Assembly (NCBI GenBank): GCA_963281155.1
Contig: CAUJLY010000003.1
Location: forward strand, 4,774,001-4,838,000
Length of the DNA: 64,000 nt
Source: Rhabditophanes sp. KR3021
Taxonomy: Eukaryota; Nematoda; Chromadorea; Rhabditida; Alloionematidae
Reading direction: 5' to 3'
The notes beneath the pieces were generated by a model. The model worked only from the letters and a program-made list of their open reading frames with translations, ran no database searches and had not been told where the DNA came from. Position numbers and translations under genes: made by a program. Shown one piece after another: positions 10,301-26,049 of this stretch. Within the stretch, counting starts at the first letter, position 1. Each line of letters starts with the position of its first letter.

Positions 10301-13300
10301 TGGTGGGCTCGACTTCATTTGAGATCATCGGATTCTTTGTCTTCTTTTACTCGTTCTTTCTACTTCGATGTTTAAAATAATAAACCTGGCTGAAGCGTTG
10401 TTTTTGGATTAAAATTAATAGGAGTTATTGTTATGGTTACATTTGGTCTTAATATAGTTCATAATAGCTTGGAGACAAAATTGAAATTCAAAAGAAGCTG
10501 TTTGTACGTCATCCCTCGAATGTGATTCTAAACATATAAATAAATAGCTTGTTAACTAAAATATAAAATAATTTATTCACAAATTAATCTTTATCTCATA
10601 TTGAAGTGAATAATTTGACAAAGATTTTATTTTTGTTCGTGATGCTTTTGAGTGCTGTCATGGTTGCTATGAAAGGAATTGATAGCAGCTGGTGGAATTA
10701 TTTCATAAGATTCGTGCTACTCTTCTCCTATATTATTCCAATTTCTCTTCGCGTCAATTTGGATATGGCGAAGTTGTTTTATGCATGGATTATTGGAAAA
10801 GATAAACTTATCCCAGATACTGTTGTTCGCTCCAGTACTATTTCTGAAGAGATGGGCAGGATTGCTTATTTGCTTAGTGACAAAACAGGTAACCATACAA
10901 TTGTTAAGTCATGCTTTTACATTACATAACTTTTAGGAACATTGACAAGAAACGAAATGAGATTTAAAAAAATTCACCTGGGAACAGTTTCCTTTTCCGC
11001 TGATTCATTTGCGGATGTAACAAACTATGTTGAAATAGCATACAAGGGAACAATGAGCGGACGACAAACATCATTTAATAACAAATTGCAAATAGCTGTT
11101 GAAACGATTGCTTTATGTCACAATGTCACCCCAATCTACGAGGGAGGAACTGTTTCGTACCAAGCTGCTTCTCCTGACGAAGTTGCCTTAGTTGAATGGA
11201 CAGGAGAAGTTGGAGTTCGTTTGGCAGAAAGGGATTTATCTTCCATCAAATTACAACTAAATTGTGGGGGGGTCAGGAATTTTACAATTTTGCATCTTTT
11301 CCCCTTTACATCAGAGTCCAAAAGAATGGGTATTATTGTGAAAGATGAGTTGACAGGCGAAATATCCTTTTTGATGAAGGGTGCTGACACTGTCATGAGC
11401 CAAATTGTCCAATACAATGACTGGTTGGACGAAGAGTGTTCAAATATGGCTAGGGAAGGATTACGAACACTTGTTGTCGCTAAGAAAACATTGTCCAAGG
11501 AACAACTGGCTGAATTTGAAAAACAATTCCATGCAGCTAAAATGTCACTAACTGATCGTAATGAGAATATGGCTGCGGTTGTACAGAAGTTGGAACAAAA
11601 TTTGCAATTGATATGTTTGACGGGGGTAGAGGATAGATTGCAAGATGAAGTTACACAATCTTTGGAACTTCTTAGAAATGCTGGGATTAAAACATGGATG
11701 TTAACTGTAAATTTGTTACTTTAAATCACAAATATATTTATCAAATATTTTAGGGTGATAAACTTGAAACAGCCATTTGTATTGCCAAATCTTCCGGTCT
11801 ATTTTCCAAAACTGACCCAATTCATGTCTTTGGAAATGTTCAAGATCGTACTGAGGCTCATAATGAATTGACTGCTTTGAGAAGAAAAAGTGATGTCGCA
11901 TTAGTAATGACTGGAGCTTCACTAAATGTATGTCTTCAGTATTATGAGGCTGAATTGGCTGAACTTGTATGTAACTGTATTGCCGTTGTTTGTTGCCGAT
12001 GCTCTCCTGAACAAAAAGCCCAAATTGTTAACTTGCTCAAAAAGTACAAAGAACCCTTAAGAATAGCTGCAATCGGGGACGGAGGAAACGATGTGTCGAT
12101 GATTCAAGCTGCTCATGCTGGAATAGGCATTGACGCTAATGAAGGAAAACAAGCATCTCTTGCAGCGGACTTTTCTATTACTCAGTTTAAGCATGTATGT
12201 AGATTATTACTGGTTCACGGTCGTTTTTGCTATAAGAGAAGTTGCGGATTATCTCAATTCGTAATGCACAGAGGACTGATTATTTCAACAATGCAAGCTA
12301 TCTTTTCCTGTGTTTTCTACTTCGCCTCAATCGGATTATATCAAGGTAAACTATTGATAAAATATACTAAGAGCCAGTATTTATTTAAATTTTAAATGCG
12401 ACCGTCTTCTCAATAACATCCAAAGAACATACAAAATAGAAAATATATTAAAAGTCACAAATAATCTCCTCTTTAACGGCAAGCATCTTGTCAATGATAA
12501 GTTGACCAATTAGTTAAGCACTATCAGGTGAAAGCCTACAGATGTCTTTAAAAGTGCATTTGCCATAATCGACATTAGTAACTTGTTGGGCAAAGTACTC
12601 AGTGAGAATGTACTTTAGATTTTTAGCCAATTCTTTAGAAGGAACACCCATTTTTGCTGCAATTGTCTCAATGTAAGATTCATCATCTTTCTTGGTCTCC
12701 TTAATTTCTTTCATTCTTGTTTCTTTTCTTGTGAGCACAGTTTGTTTATCCACGTGAGAGTTGTACTTGGAAAGATGATCGGTCATTCTAAAGTACAATT
12801 TAAATATCTTGGATTTGGTATTGTCTCACCAGCATAGTAAGCAGCTCTAATGAAATGTGCGAAAGTCCACTCGCTTAAAGGTCTTCGGTTAATTCTGCTA
12901 TCAAGGAAGAGGTAAACGAAGGCCATCTTTTTTGCAGCCGGATCATTGATATCTGGCCAAATCTTGAGCAAGGTTTCGTCACCAATAAATGTTTCATTAA
13001 ATTTAACCACTTCCTCGAACAATTCCTTGCAATTCCGTTTCTGGAGTAAATACAAACTTATCTGGTTCACCAATGTTGTAAAAACAGCAGACTTCTCAAA
13101 TCTTCTTTAAAGCATCGTTCATTAAAATGTATTAAGATAAAGTTTAAATATATTTTTAACGCCATTAATGACACTTATTTCCAGGATTTTTGATGGTTGC
13201 CTATTCTACCATTTACACAATGTTACCGGTTTTCTCTCTCGTCGTCGATCAAGATTTAACAGCAGAAAATGCTCTTGCTTATCCAGAACTGTATAAAGAA

Positions 13301-13758
13301 TTGAAAAAGGGGCGATCTCTGAGTTATAAAACTTTCTGTATATGGGTACTTATTAGCATATATCAAGGTGAGTACATAGTCATTATCTAATAACTAGTAA
13401 ATGTTTAATTTTAATTTCAGGCTCGGTAATCATGTACGGTGCATTGATATTGTTTGATTCCGACTTCATCCATATCATAACGATTTCTTTCACATCACTT
13501 ATCTTCACGGAGCTCATCATGGTGGCGCTAACCATTCATACCTGGCATTGGGCAATGTTCTTCGCTCAAGCTTTGTCAATTGTCTTGTATATGCTATCTC
13601 TTTTCTTCTTACCAAGCTACTTCGATGGTGAATTTGTGAAAAGCTTAGTTTTTCTAACAAAAACGTCTGTGATAACAGCTTTGTCATGCGCACCATTGTA
13701 CTTTATTAAGGTATTAAGGAAGACATTTGCACCACCAGCATATTCTAAATGTAACTAA
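7387..13758 (+). CDS. ATP9: ATP9/TAT-5/Neo1-type P4-ATPase (phospholipid flippase)
   Basis: Seven exons: 7387-7601, 8578-9413, 10607-10888, 10937-11706, 11754-12345, 13185-13367, 13421-13758; all phases agree and give 1071 residues. Recognised motifs: the LDGETDWK actuator loop, the phosphorylation site DKTGTLT (Asp about residue 442) split by intron 3 within the Gly codon, KGAD, the MLTGDKLETA hinge split by intron 4, and [11 protein letters not shown]. The ATP9 branch is indicated by the N-terminal region, [14 protein letters not shown], and by the C-terminus (PPAYSKCN). In worms and mammals ATP9/TAT-5 acts in endosome/plasma-membrane phosphatidylethanolamine asymmetry and works without the CDC50 subunit. 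Introns 2 and 5 are large and contain antisense GIY-YIG-like pseudogenes; the other introns are 47-53 nt except the first (976 nt). A polyadenylation signal AATAAA lies at 13824-13829. Confidence 0.95.
7803..7858. repeat. 11-bp degenerate tandem repeat (about 5 copies)
   Basis: Units of the form YAAATAATAGN repeat about five times in ATP9 intron 1. This is a simple A/T-rich slippage repeat with no evident function. Confidence 0.6.
8401..8513 (+). CDS. Possible alternative first exon of ATP9
   Basis: An ATG at 8401 opens a frame of clearly non-random composition (ending [16 protein letters not shown]) just upstream of ATP9 exon 2. A donor at GT of 8512-8514 would leave the phase needed to join exon 2 at 8578, giving ...SFWDKV-CCRNMF. 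The region is acidic, then Cys-rich, like the N-termini of ATP9 proteins just before their RTxxLG motif. The exact donor is uncertain and the donor sequence is weak; a read-through start at ATG 8480 is also open into exon 2. Transcript data are needed to choose. Confidence 0.3.
9483..10330 (-). pseudogene. Decayed GIY-YIG-like ORF nested antisense in ATP9 intron 2 (copy a)
   Basis: On the strand opposite ATP9, coding-like segments follow one another in different frames with several stops: [15 protein letters not shown] (about 10086-10042), [20 protein letters not shown] (about 9972-9913), and an uninterrupted C-terminal piece [20 protein letters not shown] followed by [16 protein letters not shown] and ILKDF then TGA at 9485-9483. 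VYVNMD matches the first (GIY) strand of the better-preserved copies. SKGLIYL matches SKGIIVL of copy c. The [16 protein letters not shown] piece aligns with SGKPPLSFVRKMDPKS of copy d. The YIG and catalytic Glu segments are badly eroded. The assignment rests on homology to the other copies; function is lost. Confidence 0.5.
12514..13122 (-). pseudogene. GIY-YIG-like ORF nested antisense in ATP9 intron 5 (copy b)
   Basis: The reading runs in three frames: ATG at 13122 with an early in-frame TGA, then a shift near 13020, then a long segment to a TGA at 12787-12785, then a third frame to TAA/TAG at 12514. The central segment carries [10 protein letters not shown] (about 12923-12894), the GIY-type strand, and [14 protein letters not shown] (about 12845-12804), the YIG-type strand with the following Glu-Thr and Arg. 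The C-terminal 90 residues ([15 protein letters not shown] ... [10 protein letters not shown]) form an intact helical, Lys/Glu-rich frame that begins at an ATG overlapping the previous stop. No GT-AG intron restores the frame, so I call it a frameshifted pseudogene; translation of the third frame alone cannot be excluded. Confidence 0.6.
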
Positions 13759-14852
13759 AGAATCCCGAACCAAAATATCTTTAAAATATTTATTATACTT
13801 GTATTTATTATTTTGAATGGAACAATAAAATTTAATATAAAACAAACTATGTTACATATTTAATGCGAATTTTTGTTTGATAACTAATTATCGTTTAATT
13901 AATTATTTAATAGGATTTTTTGTTTGAGAAGTAATTATTTTAATGGAAATGATTAATTTACACAAAATTTAGGCATATTTTATTATTCGAAAAAAGACTC
14001 GTTAACTTTTTGTTTAAAATATTAAACATAATTTATAGAGAATATGAATTGTAGTATATAGTTCATATCTATATAATTCTAACGCAACTACCAACAAAGT
14101 AAGAATGGATTAATTAATCAATTAAATCATACTAAATATTTTTAAAAATAGACAATTATGAATTCATTAAAAAGTAAATCAGTCATTTAATTGTTCAGGA
14201 AAATCTTCGATAATACTGATTTACTTTAATTTCTCTTCTTATCTTTGGATACTTCGGTTGGTCCTTCAACTGAAACAAATTAAGTATTAGTTAAATGGAA
14301 ATGAAGTGACACATCACGAATATTAAGAAACTTTACGACTTGAGTTGTCTGGACTTGTGGAGGATAGAGATTCGCCGTTTCATACAAATTAATCAATAAC
14401 ATACAGGGTTCATTTCATAAACAATGAAGACACACAAGGTTCGTATCATAAACAATTAAAACATACAGGGTTCGTATCATAGACAAGTAAAACATACAGG
14501 GTTCATTTGGAGCGTTTATAGTATTTAAGGTTTATAAAAGATTATAGGATTTGAAAAGATCGTGGATTTTTAAAGGTTGTAGATTTTTAAGATTTTCTAA
14601 GATTTTAAACGATTGTAGGTTTTTAAACGATTGCATGTTTCTTTTATAGTTTATTTAAATCACATTCAAGGTTAGACAGTAAGACATTCTTTTATAATTT
14701 TATTTAAAATGACATTTTGAATACAGGCAATTATTAAGAATGATTAATAATATTATGACAACAAACCCATAAACAAACATAAAAAGTGGGAACAAGAAGG
14801 AAGTTCAATTATAAATAAATAAAAATTATTAAATAATTATTTAGTCTTATAA
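13759..14852. other. Intergenic between convergent ATP9 and SERCA 3' ends
   Basis: About 1.1 kb of A+T-rich sequence with an ATP9 polyadenylation signal near 13824 and a 31-bp tandem repeat at 14404-14515. No ORF of coding character was found. Confidence 0.5.
14404..14515. repeat. 31-bp tandem repeat, about 3.5 copies
   Basis: The starting motif CARGGTTC recurs at 14404, 14435, 14466 and 14497, an exact 31-bp spacing. Each unit reads approximately CAGGGTTCGTATCATAAACA followed by ATKAAAACATA. Copies differ at a few positions. It lies in the spacer between two convergent genes. Confidence 0.85.
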
Positions 14853-19431
<4,579 letters not shown>

Positions 19432-22400
19432 TCAGTCGCTAAAATAAAAACAAATTATTTATACAAGTCCATTATATTAAGTAAGTATTAAACACCGATC
19501 AAACTAGTAAATTAATAATAAATTACACGTGATAATCAACTAATAATGAACAAAAATAATGAAATAATTTAAAGTGCGAATCATACAAAAGCACAAACAT
19601 CTCTATAACAATTCCTGCCGATTCATCAACACACTTTTCCTAGAACGACATTTCTGCTACACTAATGGAACAAGACTTACTTAATTAATTTTAAATTTAC
19701 ATATTTATTACAAAACAACTTCCAACAAACCGGAAATAAATTAATAAGAACAACTATTTTATAAAAATTATTTAAAACCTCAAGAGTTACTATTCAAACC
19801 AGTACAAAATAGATTTTACAACATTTATAATACAAACTTATAACACAAAAAAATAGATTGTACAAAAATCAGTTGCACAAAAATAGACACCGATTGAAAA
19901 GTCAATATTTTTAACATTTACTCAAAACAATAAACAATAGATGCTTCTTAAAAATATATTTGCTCTGTGTGGGGGAAATAGCATAACAGCCTTTTTTTAA
20001 AGATACCCTCTATGATACACTTCATAAAATGATATATACCTTGGAGTAGCGAGATATGTATATGAGGAGGGCTTATAGCAATTTTACAGGATTTAATATT
20101 ACATAATATTATATTAATTTGATTGAGAATAACCGAACAGTCCGGTACACATTTGAAAACTCGATAAATTTATTGAATCAAGAGCTCAAGCATAATATAT
20201 GGTAGTCGGTACGGCGCGATACGCATACTAAGCCAACGTACCATTTATCCTGCCTTCCTTTTTAAGGCCACGTAGCATTAAAAAGTGTCTGACCGACTAG
20301 TTTGTGGTGATGAGTTGGTAAAGGAGACAAAATAATCGTCTACTCTATGTCTTCTTGCATACAAGCCATATACTATATAATGTGCCAAAACAATCAAATA
20401 AATCAACAGAACACCATCCTTTAAAAAATGAGACGTGTACCAAAAATGAAGGTAGTAATGTCATAATATATATGTGTCTATCCGCACATCCCATCAAGCA
20501 GTTCTGCGACGTCTATTGGGAAAGCGTGTTAACAATGATCATCAAACATGAAGTTTATATACGATGAAGGTGTGTACTTTTAATTTCAAAATGACAAATG
20601 AATTTAGATGCTCACTCTTTCATGGAAACATTTTCATAGAAATCTAATCAAAGTGATTAAATAATGAAAAATACTAAAATAAATATCGAAAAATAATAAA
20701 AAATATTGAAAGGTAATAAAAAATATTGAAACATTATAAAATTAAGGTGGTGACATGCCCAGCATGAAAGCAAGATACAGATATACTGAGTTAGATATAG
20801 ACACATAAATAAGTAGATAGATAAATGTTATAGGCTAACGACTTTATGTCAATCACAAATGTCTCGATTTGATTTATCAAGTTACAAAAAATACACGATG
20901 TTATTCTGAAAACAACATTGTGTAGAACAAAAACTTCATGAAAATATCACAATATCATAATAGCAAAATAGCATATGGTGTCTGAGAAGTTACATATTTT
21001 TTTATAATAACAAATAAATAGTGAATTATAGGAAATTGTAGTGAATTATAGGAAATGTAGGAAATAAATGATATAAGAAGTTGTTAAATGGAAAGAGAAT
21101 GCTGGGGAAGACAAAAATATTGCACTGATGGTGGAAAAAATATATAAAAGTAATTTAATAGTTAATGGTTAATAGATGATAGTTGATTGTAAATAGTTAA
21201 TAGTGATTTAAGATTCTAAATGATCATAAGGCAAGATTCTAGAAATTGTGTGGCAAGTCAACATCATGATAAAATATTATACTAATCGCTTTGCAACGTC
21301 ACTTGATTACAGTAATAACTTAAATAATATTATAACGCTATTAAAAATTCCTCCAGGGACTCATAAAAATAAATGTCTTTAATATCCCTCTCTCTTTAGC
21401 GTTTCTTTCTTCATATAATGCCTTTGTTTTCAATTTACTGTTCACAGCTTTAAAAATTTAAAATGTGTTTTTAGTTACCACAAAAAAATCAAATTGTATA
21501 GTTATATTAATAATGTTAAAATACCAAATTATGAAAGTGGTAAAGATGTTATAAATATCAACAATATTAAAAGCGGTTGGGATATATTCCTAACTATTTA
21601 AAGAAAACAAAAGTGTTAGCTAAATATGAGGACATTCAATCTAGTAGTAGCTTAACACTTTAAGTAATTTGCAATTATTCCAAATTTTCATTACAATTTA
21701 ATTTGAAAAGTGTATTCACGGGAATGATTTATACATAAAGTTCAAGAGGTGTACACTCTACGCACAAATACAGCCAAATATACATATAAACCGATTAAAT
21801 TTACAATACTAAGTCTATTAAAGAGTCAACATGATGAATGGATGGTCATATTTAGCAAGCTTATGTCAATTTTAGTGATAAGGTTAATGATTAGAAGTGA
21901 TGTGTCCATCGATACCAAAAATAAGCTGATACAAGCCCGGTTAATTAATTGTCGACATATTAAATGTACCAAACTAATTAATATCATAATTAATATCAAC
22001 TAATATCAACTAATATCAACTAATATCAAATAATATCAACTAATAAGTTCATGAATGGGGAAAGTAAAATTTAATATGACTATCCATTTTTTATGTGCGA
22101 TTTTGTAAGATCGGCGTTTTTATGTTATAGGATAGCTTGGTTTAAATTGTAGATCGAGGTGGCAGTAGAATATATTATATATCAGAGAAGCTCGAAAATG
22201 CCATAGAACCTTGGGAGAGAGTGATGCGGAGATTAGAAAGAAAGATATTAGTAGAAAAATGATACAACATCGTTATAACCTGAGCCAATTTTTTTGCTGA
22301 CATTTATCCGATAGAAGAGAGGGATATGTATCGTGAGTAGAAGATTGAGGTTATTGCGTCATAACATCAATCTTAATAAAAGCTTTTGATGCAACAAATG

Positions 22401-25125
22401 AGTTTAACTTTTTCCAAATAACATAGATACAACAAACAATCGGTAAAAGCATATCTAAATTTTGTCGGTCATAAAAAACAATTTATTCCCGTGATAAGCA
22501 CACCATCTAGAATAATACCAAACGCATATCTGTGCACATTATGTTACGCATAAGTTTGGAAATAATTTTGAGCAGGACTTTGGGAAAATGGTCGAGAATA
22601 CCTTTTTGTAACTATGAATGATTGTAAGTAAGTATATGTAATTGGTTGTAGCAATTGAAATGTTCAACTTTTGTTAGCTTATATTTTATTTATTGTTCAA
22701 ACAGTTGGGCGGAACATTTCAAATCATAATTTTTGTTGTCGGATAAAAAATATCCTAAACCAAATGAAAGAAAGTAGTAATTGAATGAGTAGCAGTATTT
22801 GTATTCTGCTTGCATTTAATTAACAAAGAGATATCATATATACTACGATGAGGATAAGGAAGTAAAACGAGATAAAAGAGTTTTGATCAAGGTAATACGT
22901 ATTATTATGTGTAATAACTTTTAAATGAAATAGTCAAGAAGATAAGTGTAATTGATGATAAGAGTTTCTGGAGATAGATGTTTATCTCAATTCAAAATAT
23001 AAGTTACTAGTTATTTTTTATGAAACAACTGTTAAATCAAATTTTTTAATGGCACAAATCATTGCTAAAAAATAGTAAGTGAAGTAGAAGGTAAAAAGTA
23101 GTGGAAATTACATGAATGTTAACATAAAAGTCATCATTTTGGAATAATTTTTGGTGGAGTTAATTTATACCAGCATTACATTTTACAAAGTTCATTTTTG
23201 TTGAAGATCATTCGTGTTTGAGTTTTATATAGATCATTTTTGATATTCATAAATGATAAGCTGGGCGACAAAAAAAGATTTGTGACGCAAAAGGACAAGG
23301 ATTTTTTTATTTTTACTTAAGATTATGTATTATTAAGTAATATTGAATATTATCGTGTATTATTATGTTTTAATACCCGATAATACAATTACCTTAAAAT
23401 TGAAGATGAAGATAAGTGTTTGACGCAACTGGCGTAAAAAAAGACTTTTAAAAAAGCATAAAGATGTTAGTTCTGTCTGATAAGGAATAAATTATGTGTA
23501 TAGTGAATGGATGGTATTTAGGTACTAAATAATCAGTTGATAAGTTAAGGATATCAACATATTTTGTGGTATGACTGATATGGTAGGGATCAAAATAGAT
23601 TTACAACGTCAGCAATTTTGGTAGACTGTCAAATCACTTTTTAATGATGTTATTGTCTAAAATATAGGGAATTAAACAACTTAAAGTCATATTAAATGAT
23701 GATGAATAATGGAAAATCGTCTAAAATTGAATTAAATAGATCAGATTCATATTAATAATTTAAACAATCCAAAATCATGTTAATATTGCTTATTAATTAA
23801 TAAGCATTATTGGGGGTTAAAAGTTACCAAATTGTGAACAGCAAACTTAATTTTAGTTAGTTTTAGCTAATTAAAGTTAATTGTAGACTTCAGATTGTAG
23901 GTTTTTATCCGTAAAAATTTTTGCAGATTTTACCTTGGTCTGTTTACAATTACGTCTTTCCCCATCATTAATAAGAAGGCACATTATGTAGGAATATACT
24001 TATTTATGAGATATATGTAAGCTACACTTCTCATTACTCTTACACTCAACTTTTCTTTTAACCTATAATTTATCAAAAACTGTTCGAACAAAGTCGATCA
24101 GAATCTTCTAATTTATTTATACGTCAATAAAGAAATTTGTCAATGGCTTGGCTTATGTTAGGTTGGCCTGGCTTAGATTAAGTTGCCTTCACTTCTAGAA
24201 TAACTTAATCCCCTCGGTTATTACAAAATAACTACACTTTGACGTTACATTTGATAATAAATAAATATGTTTGAGAGTAAACGAAAAGAAGTTACGTCAA
24301 ACGTGGCCGGTCTTTAATAAAAGACATTATATAACGGAATATTATATGATATCAATAGCAAGATATAACTTCTTGTGATTTTAGACAATTTACGTAATTG
24401 ACAAAAAAGTGGCTAAGGTGGGACACCAGACATTGACAAGTTAAAATGAAAAAGCAAATAATAAGTGAGATTCTGTGGTTGATATCAGGATTTGCTAACA
24501 TAGAATAATCAAAGGTGGCAGATCATCAAAAGTTTTTGCTGACTTAGAAATTTGATAGAAAAACATCCTACGCACCGTTACAGGTGCAAATAATTTGACA
24601 GGTATGCAAACTAAGATTGGATCAAACTTTCTGTTGAAACTTACTTACCCCATTCTATTAAAAGCTTTCATTACCTGATTCTATTAAAGTTTACAAAACT
24701 ATTAAAAGATTTACCAAAAATTTGACTAATTTCAGATTTTTTATTACATTAATTTTGAATGTTTATTTAAGAAATCACTTTTAAGTGGGTGAGAGAATTC
24801 TTGACATTTCCTGTTTCGGATAAATAAGCAGTGTCTAATTTGAAGTTTGATCAAACAAATATTAAACTAATTTTTACGAAAGTACATAAAATTTAATCAC
24901 TCTTCAACCAGGAACCACCTAAGCTTGCTTGTGATGTCTGTTTTCGAGATTTATCCTTTACGTAACGAATTGGAAAAAATAACTCATCATTAGATCCACA
25001 ATTGTTCAAGTTATGAATTATCCTCATTAAAATTCAAGTTAACAAATGAATATATGTTGTTTTGGTGAGGATTAATAAATTGTTATTGTCATATAAAAGT
25101 AAAAAAGATTTTTCAAATAATTATA
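19432..25125. other. Gene-poor intergenic region (5.7 kb)
   Basis: A+T-rich sequence upstream of SERCA and of the FAR-like gene. The scattered short ORFs (for example 20355-20567 and 21749-22003) have composition expected by chance and no recognisable domain. There are simple repeats (see 21991-22044) and a duplicated TAATAAAAAATATTGAAA motif near 20695-20735. A TATAAAA sequence at 25092-25098 could serve the FAR-like gene. I recognise no tRNA, snRNA or transposon. Confidence 0.5.
21991..22044. repeat. 10-bp tandem repeat TAATATCAAC, 5 copies
   Basis: Five consecutive 10-mers TAATATCAAC (the fourth reads TAATATCAAA) followed by a partial copy. It is a perfect short-period microsatellite-like array in gene-free DNA. 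Confidence 0.9.
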
Positions 25126-25918
25126 ATGATGGATGCGGCTGTGAATGCTTATTTTTTTCGTCTTTTAATAATTTATTATACATTCTATTTTAATGTAATT
25201 AATGGAGGAAGTGTTGTTGAGGCAAACGCTAATTTTTCAATTGATCTATCAACAAAGATCCCAAATATTTTTGAACAAACTAATACAACATTAAATCAAA
25301 AATTATTAAAAGGGCCTTTTGCGATTGTAGCTTTACTTTCTTACGATTGTGTCACATTTCTTAAAGGGGTAGGTGAAAATTTTGCTTATAAGAATATTTT
25401 TAAAACTTCAGTTAAATGAGGAAGAGAAGCAGGAACTTGTGCAGCTTCCTTTCGAATTAGCGGATGCTATTGAGCAAAGTCGTGATTTAAGTTCAAATGA
25501 TATTATGGCACCCATTTCCCAACTTGACCCTGATTTAAAGCAAAAGTTGTCTGCCTTTGGCGATACGATGAAAGTGAAAGCAAAAAACATAAGTGTTAAT
25601 TCTCAACAATTTTTTTCTGATTTTTTTGATGGTCTCTTAAGGATATATCAATATTTAATTAATGCTAGAGACGATAGTTTTAACGAAAAAGACGTCTACT
25701 CCATTCTTTACGATACCATCCAAAAATACTTGCAATTAACAAACGAAGATAGACAGTCTATTGCGAATGCTTTTCCAAGTCTTGGAAACATCTTTACAAA
25801 CCAAGGTTTATTGAATCAAATGAAAACGATCACACCGACCTCTGAAATTCAAGATTATCTTGATTTAAAAAATTATTTTCTCTCCCAATTAAATGCAGGC
25901 ACTTTTACTTCATTTTAA
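25126..25918 (+). CDS. Secreted helical protein, nematode FAR-like (fatty-acid/retinol-binding)
   Basis: Two exons, 25126-25368 and 25412-25918, joined in phase 0 across a 43-nt GT-AG intron, give 249 residues. The N-terminus (MMDAAVNAYFFRLLIIYYTF, then VINGGSVVEA) reads as a signal peptide. The mature part is predicted to be almost all alpha-helical. The stretch DTIQKYLQLTNEDRQSIANA, followed by FPSLGNIFTNQGL, parallels the last helices of Gp-FAR-1 proteins (YKALSxEDR...FPxLxxxLTNE), and an upstream segment of alternating helices fits too. FAR proteins are nematode-specific lipid carriers secreted into pseudocoelom or host tissue. Similarity is distant; a generic helical secreted protein is the alternative. 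A TATAAAA box lies 28-34 bp before the ATG. Confidence 0.5.
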
Positions 25919-26049
25919 AATATCTTTAATTAATATAAACAAATTTTGCCAAAACCATTACATTGTAAATACATTGAGATAATTTGAATATAACTTTTTG
26001 AATTTCAAATTTTACTCACAAAAATAGTGCTAATGGGAAATAAAAGACG

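Noticed and set aside
22081..22340. Helical-looking frame (LENAIEPWERVMRRLERKIL) in the 19-25 kb gene-poor region
   Set aside because: It is interrupted by stops after about 26 codons and has no splice context or family match; insufficient evidence.
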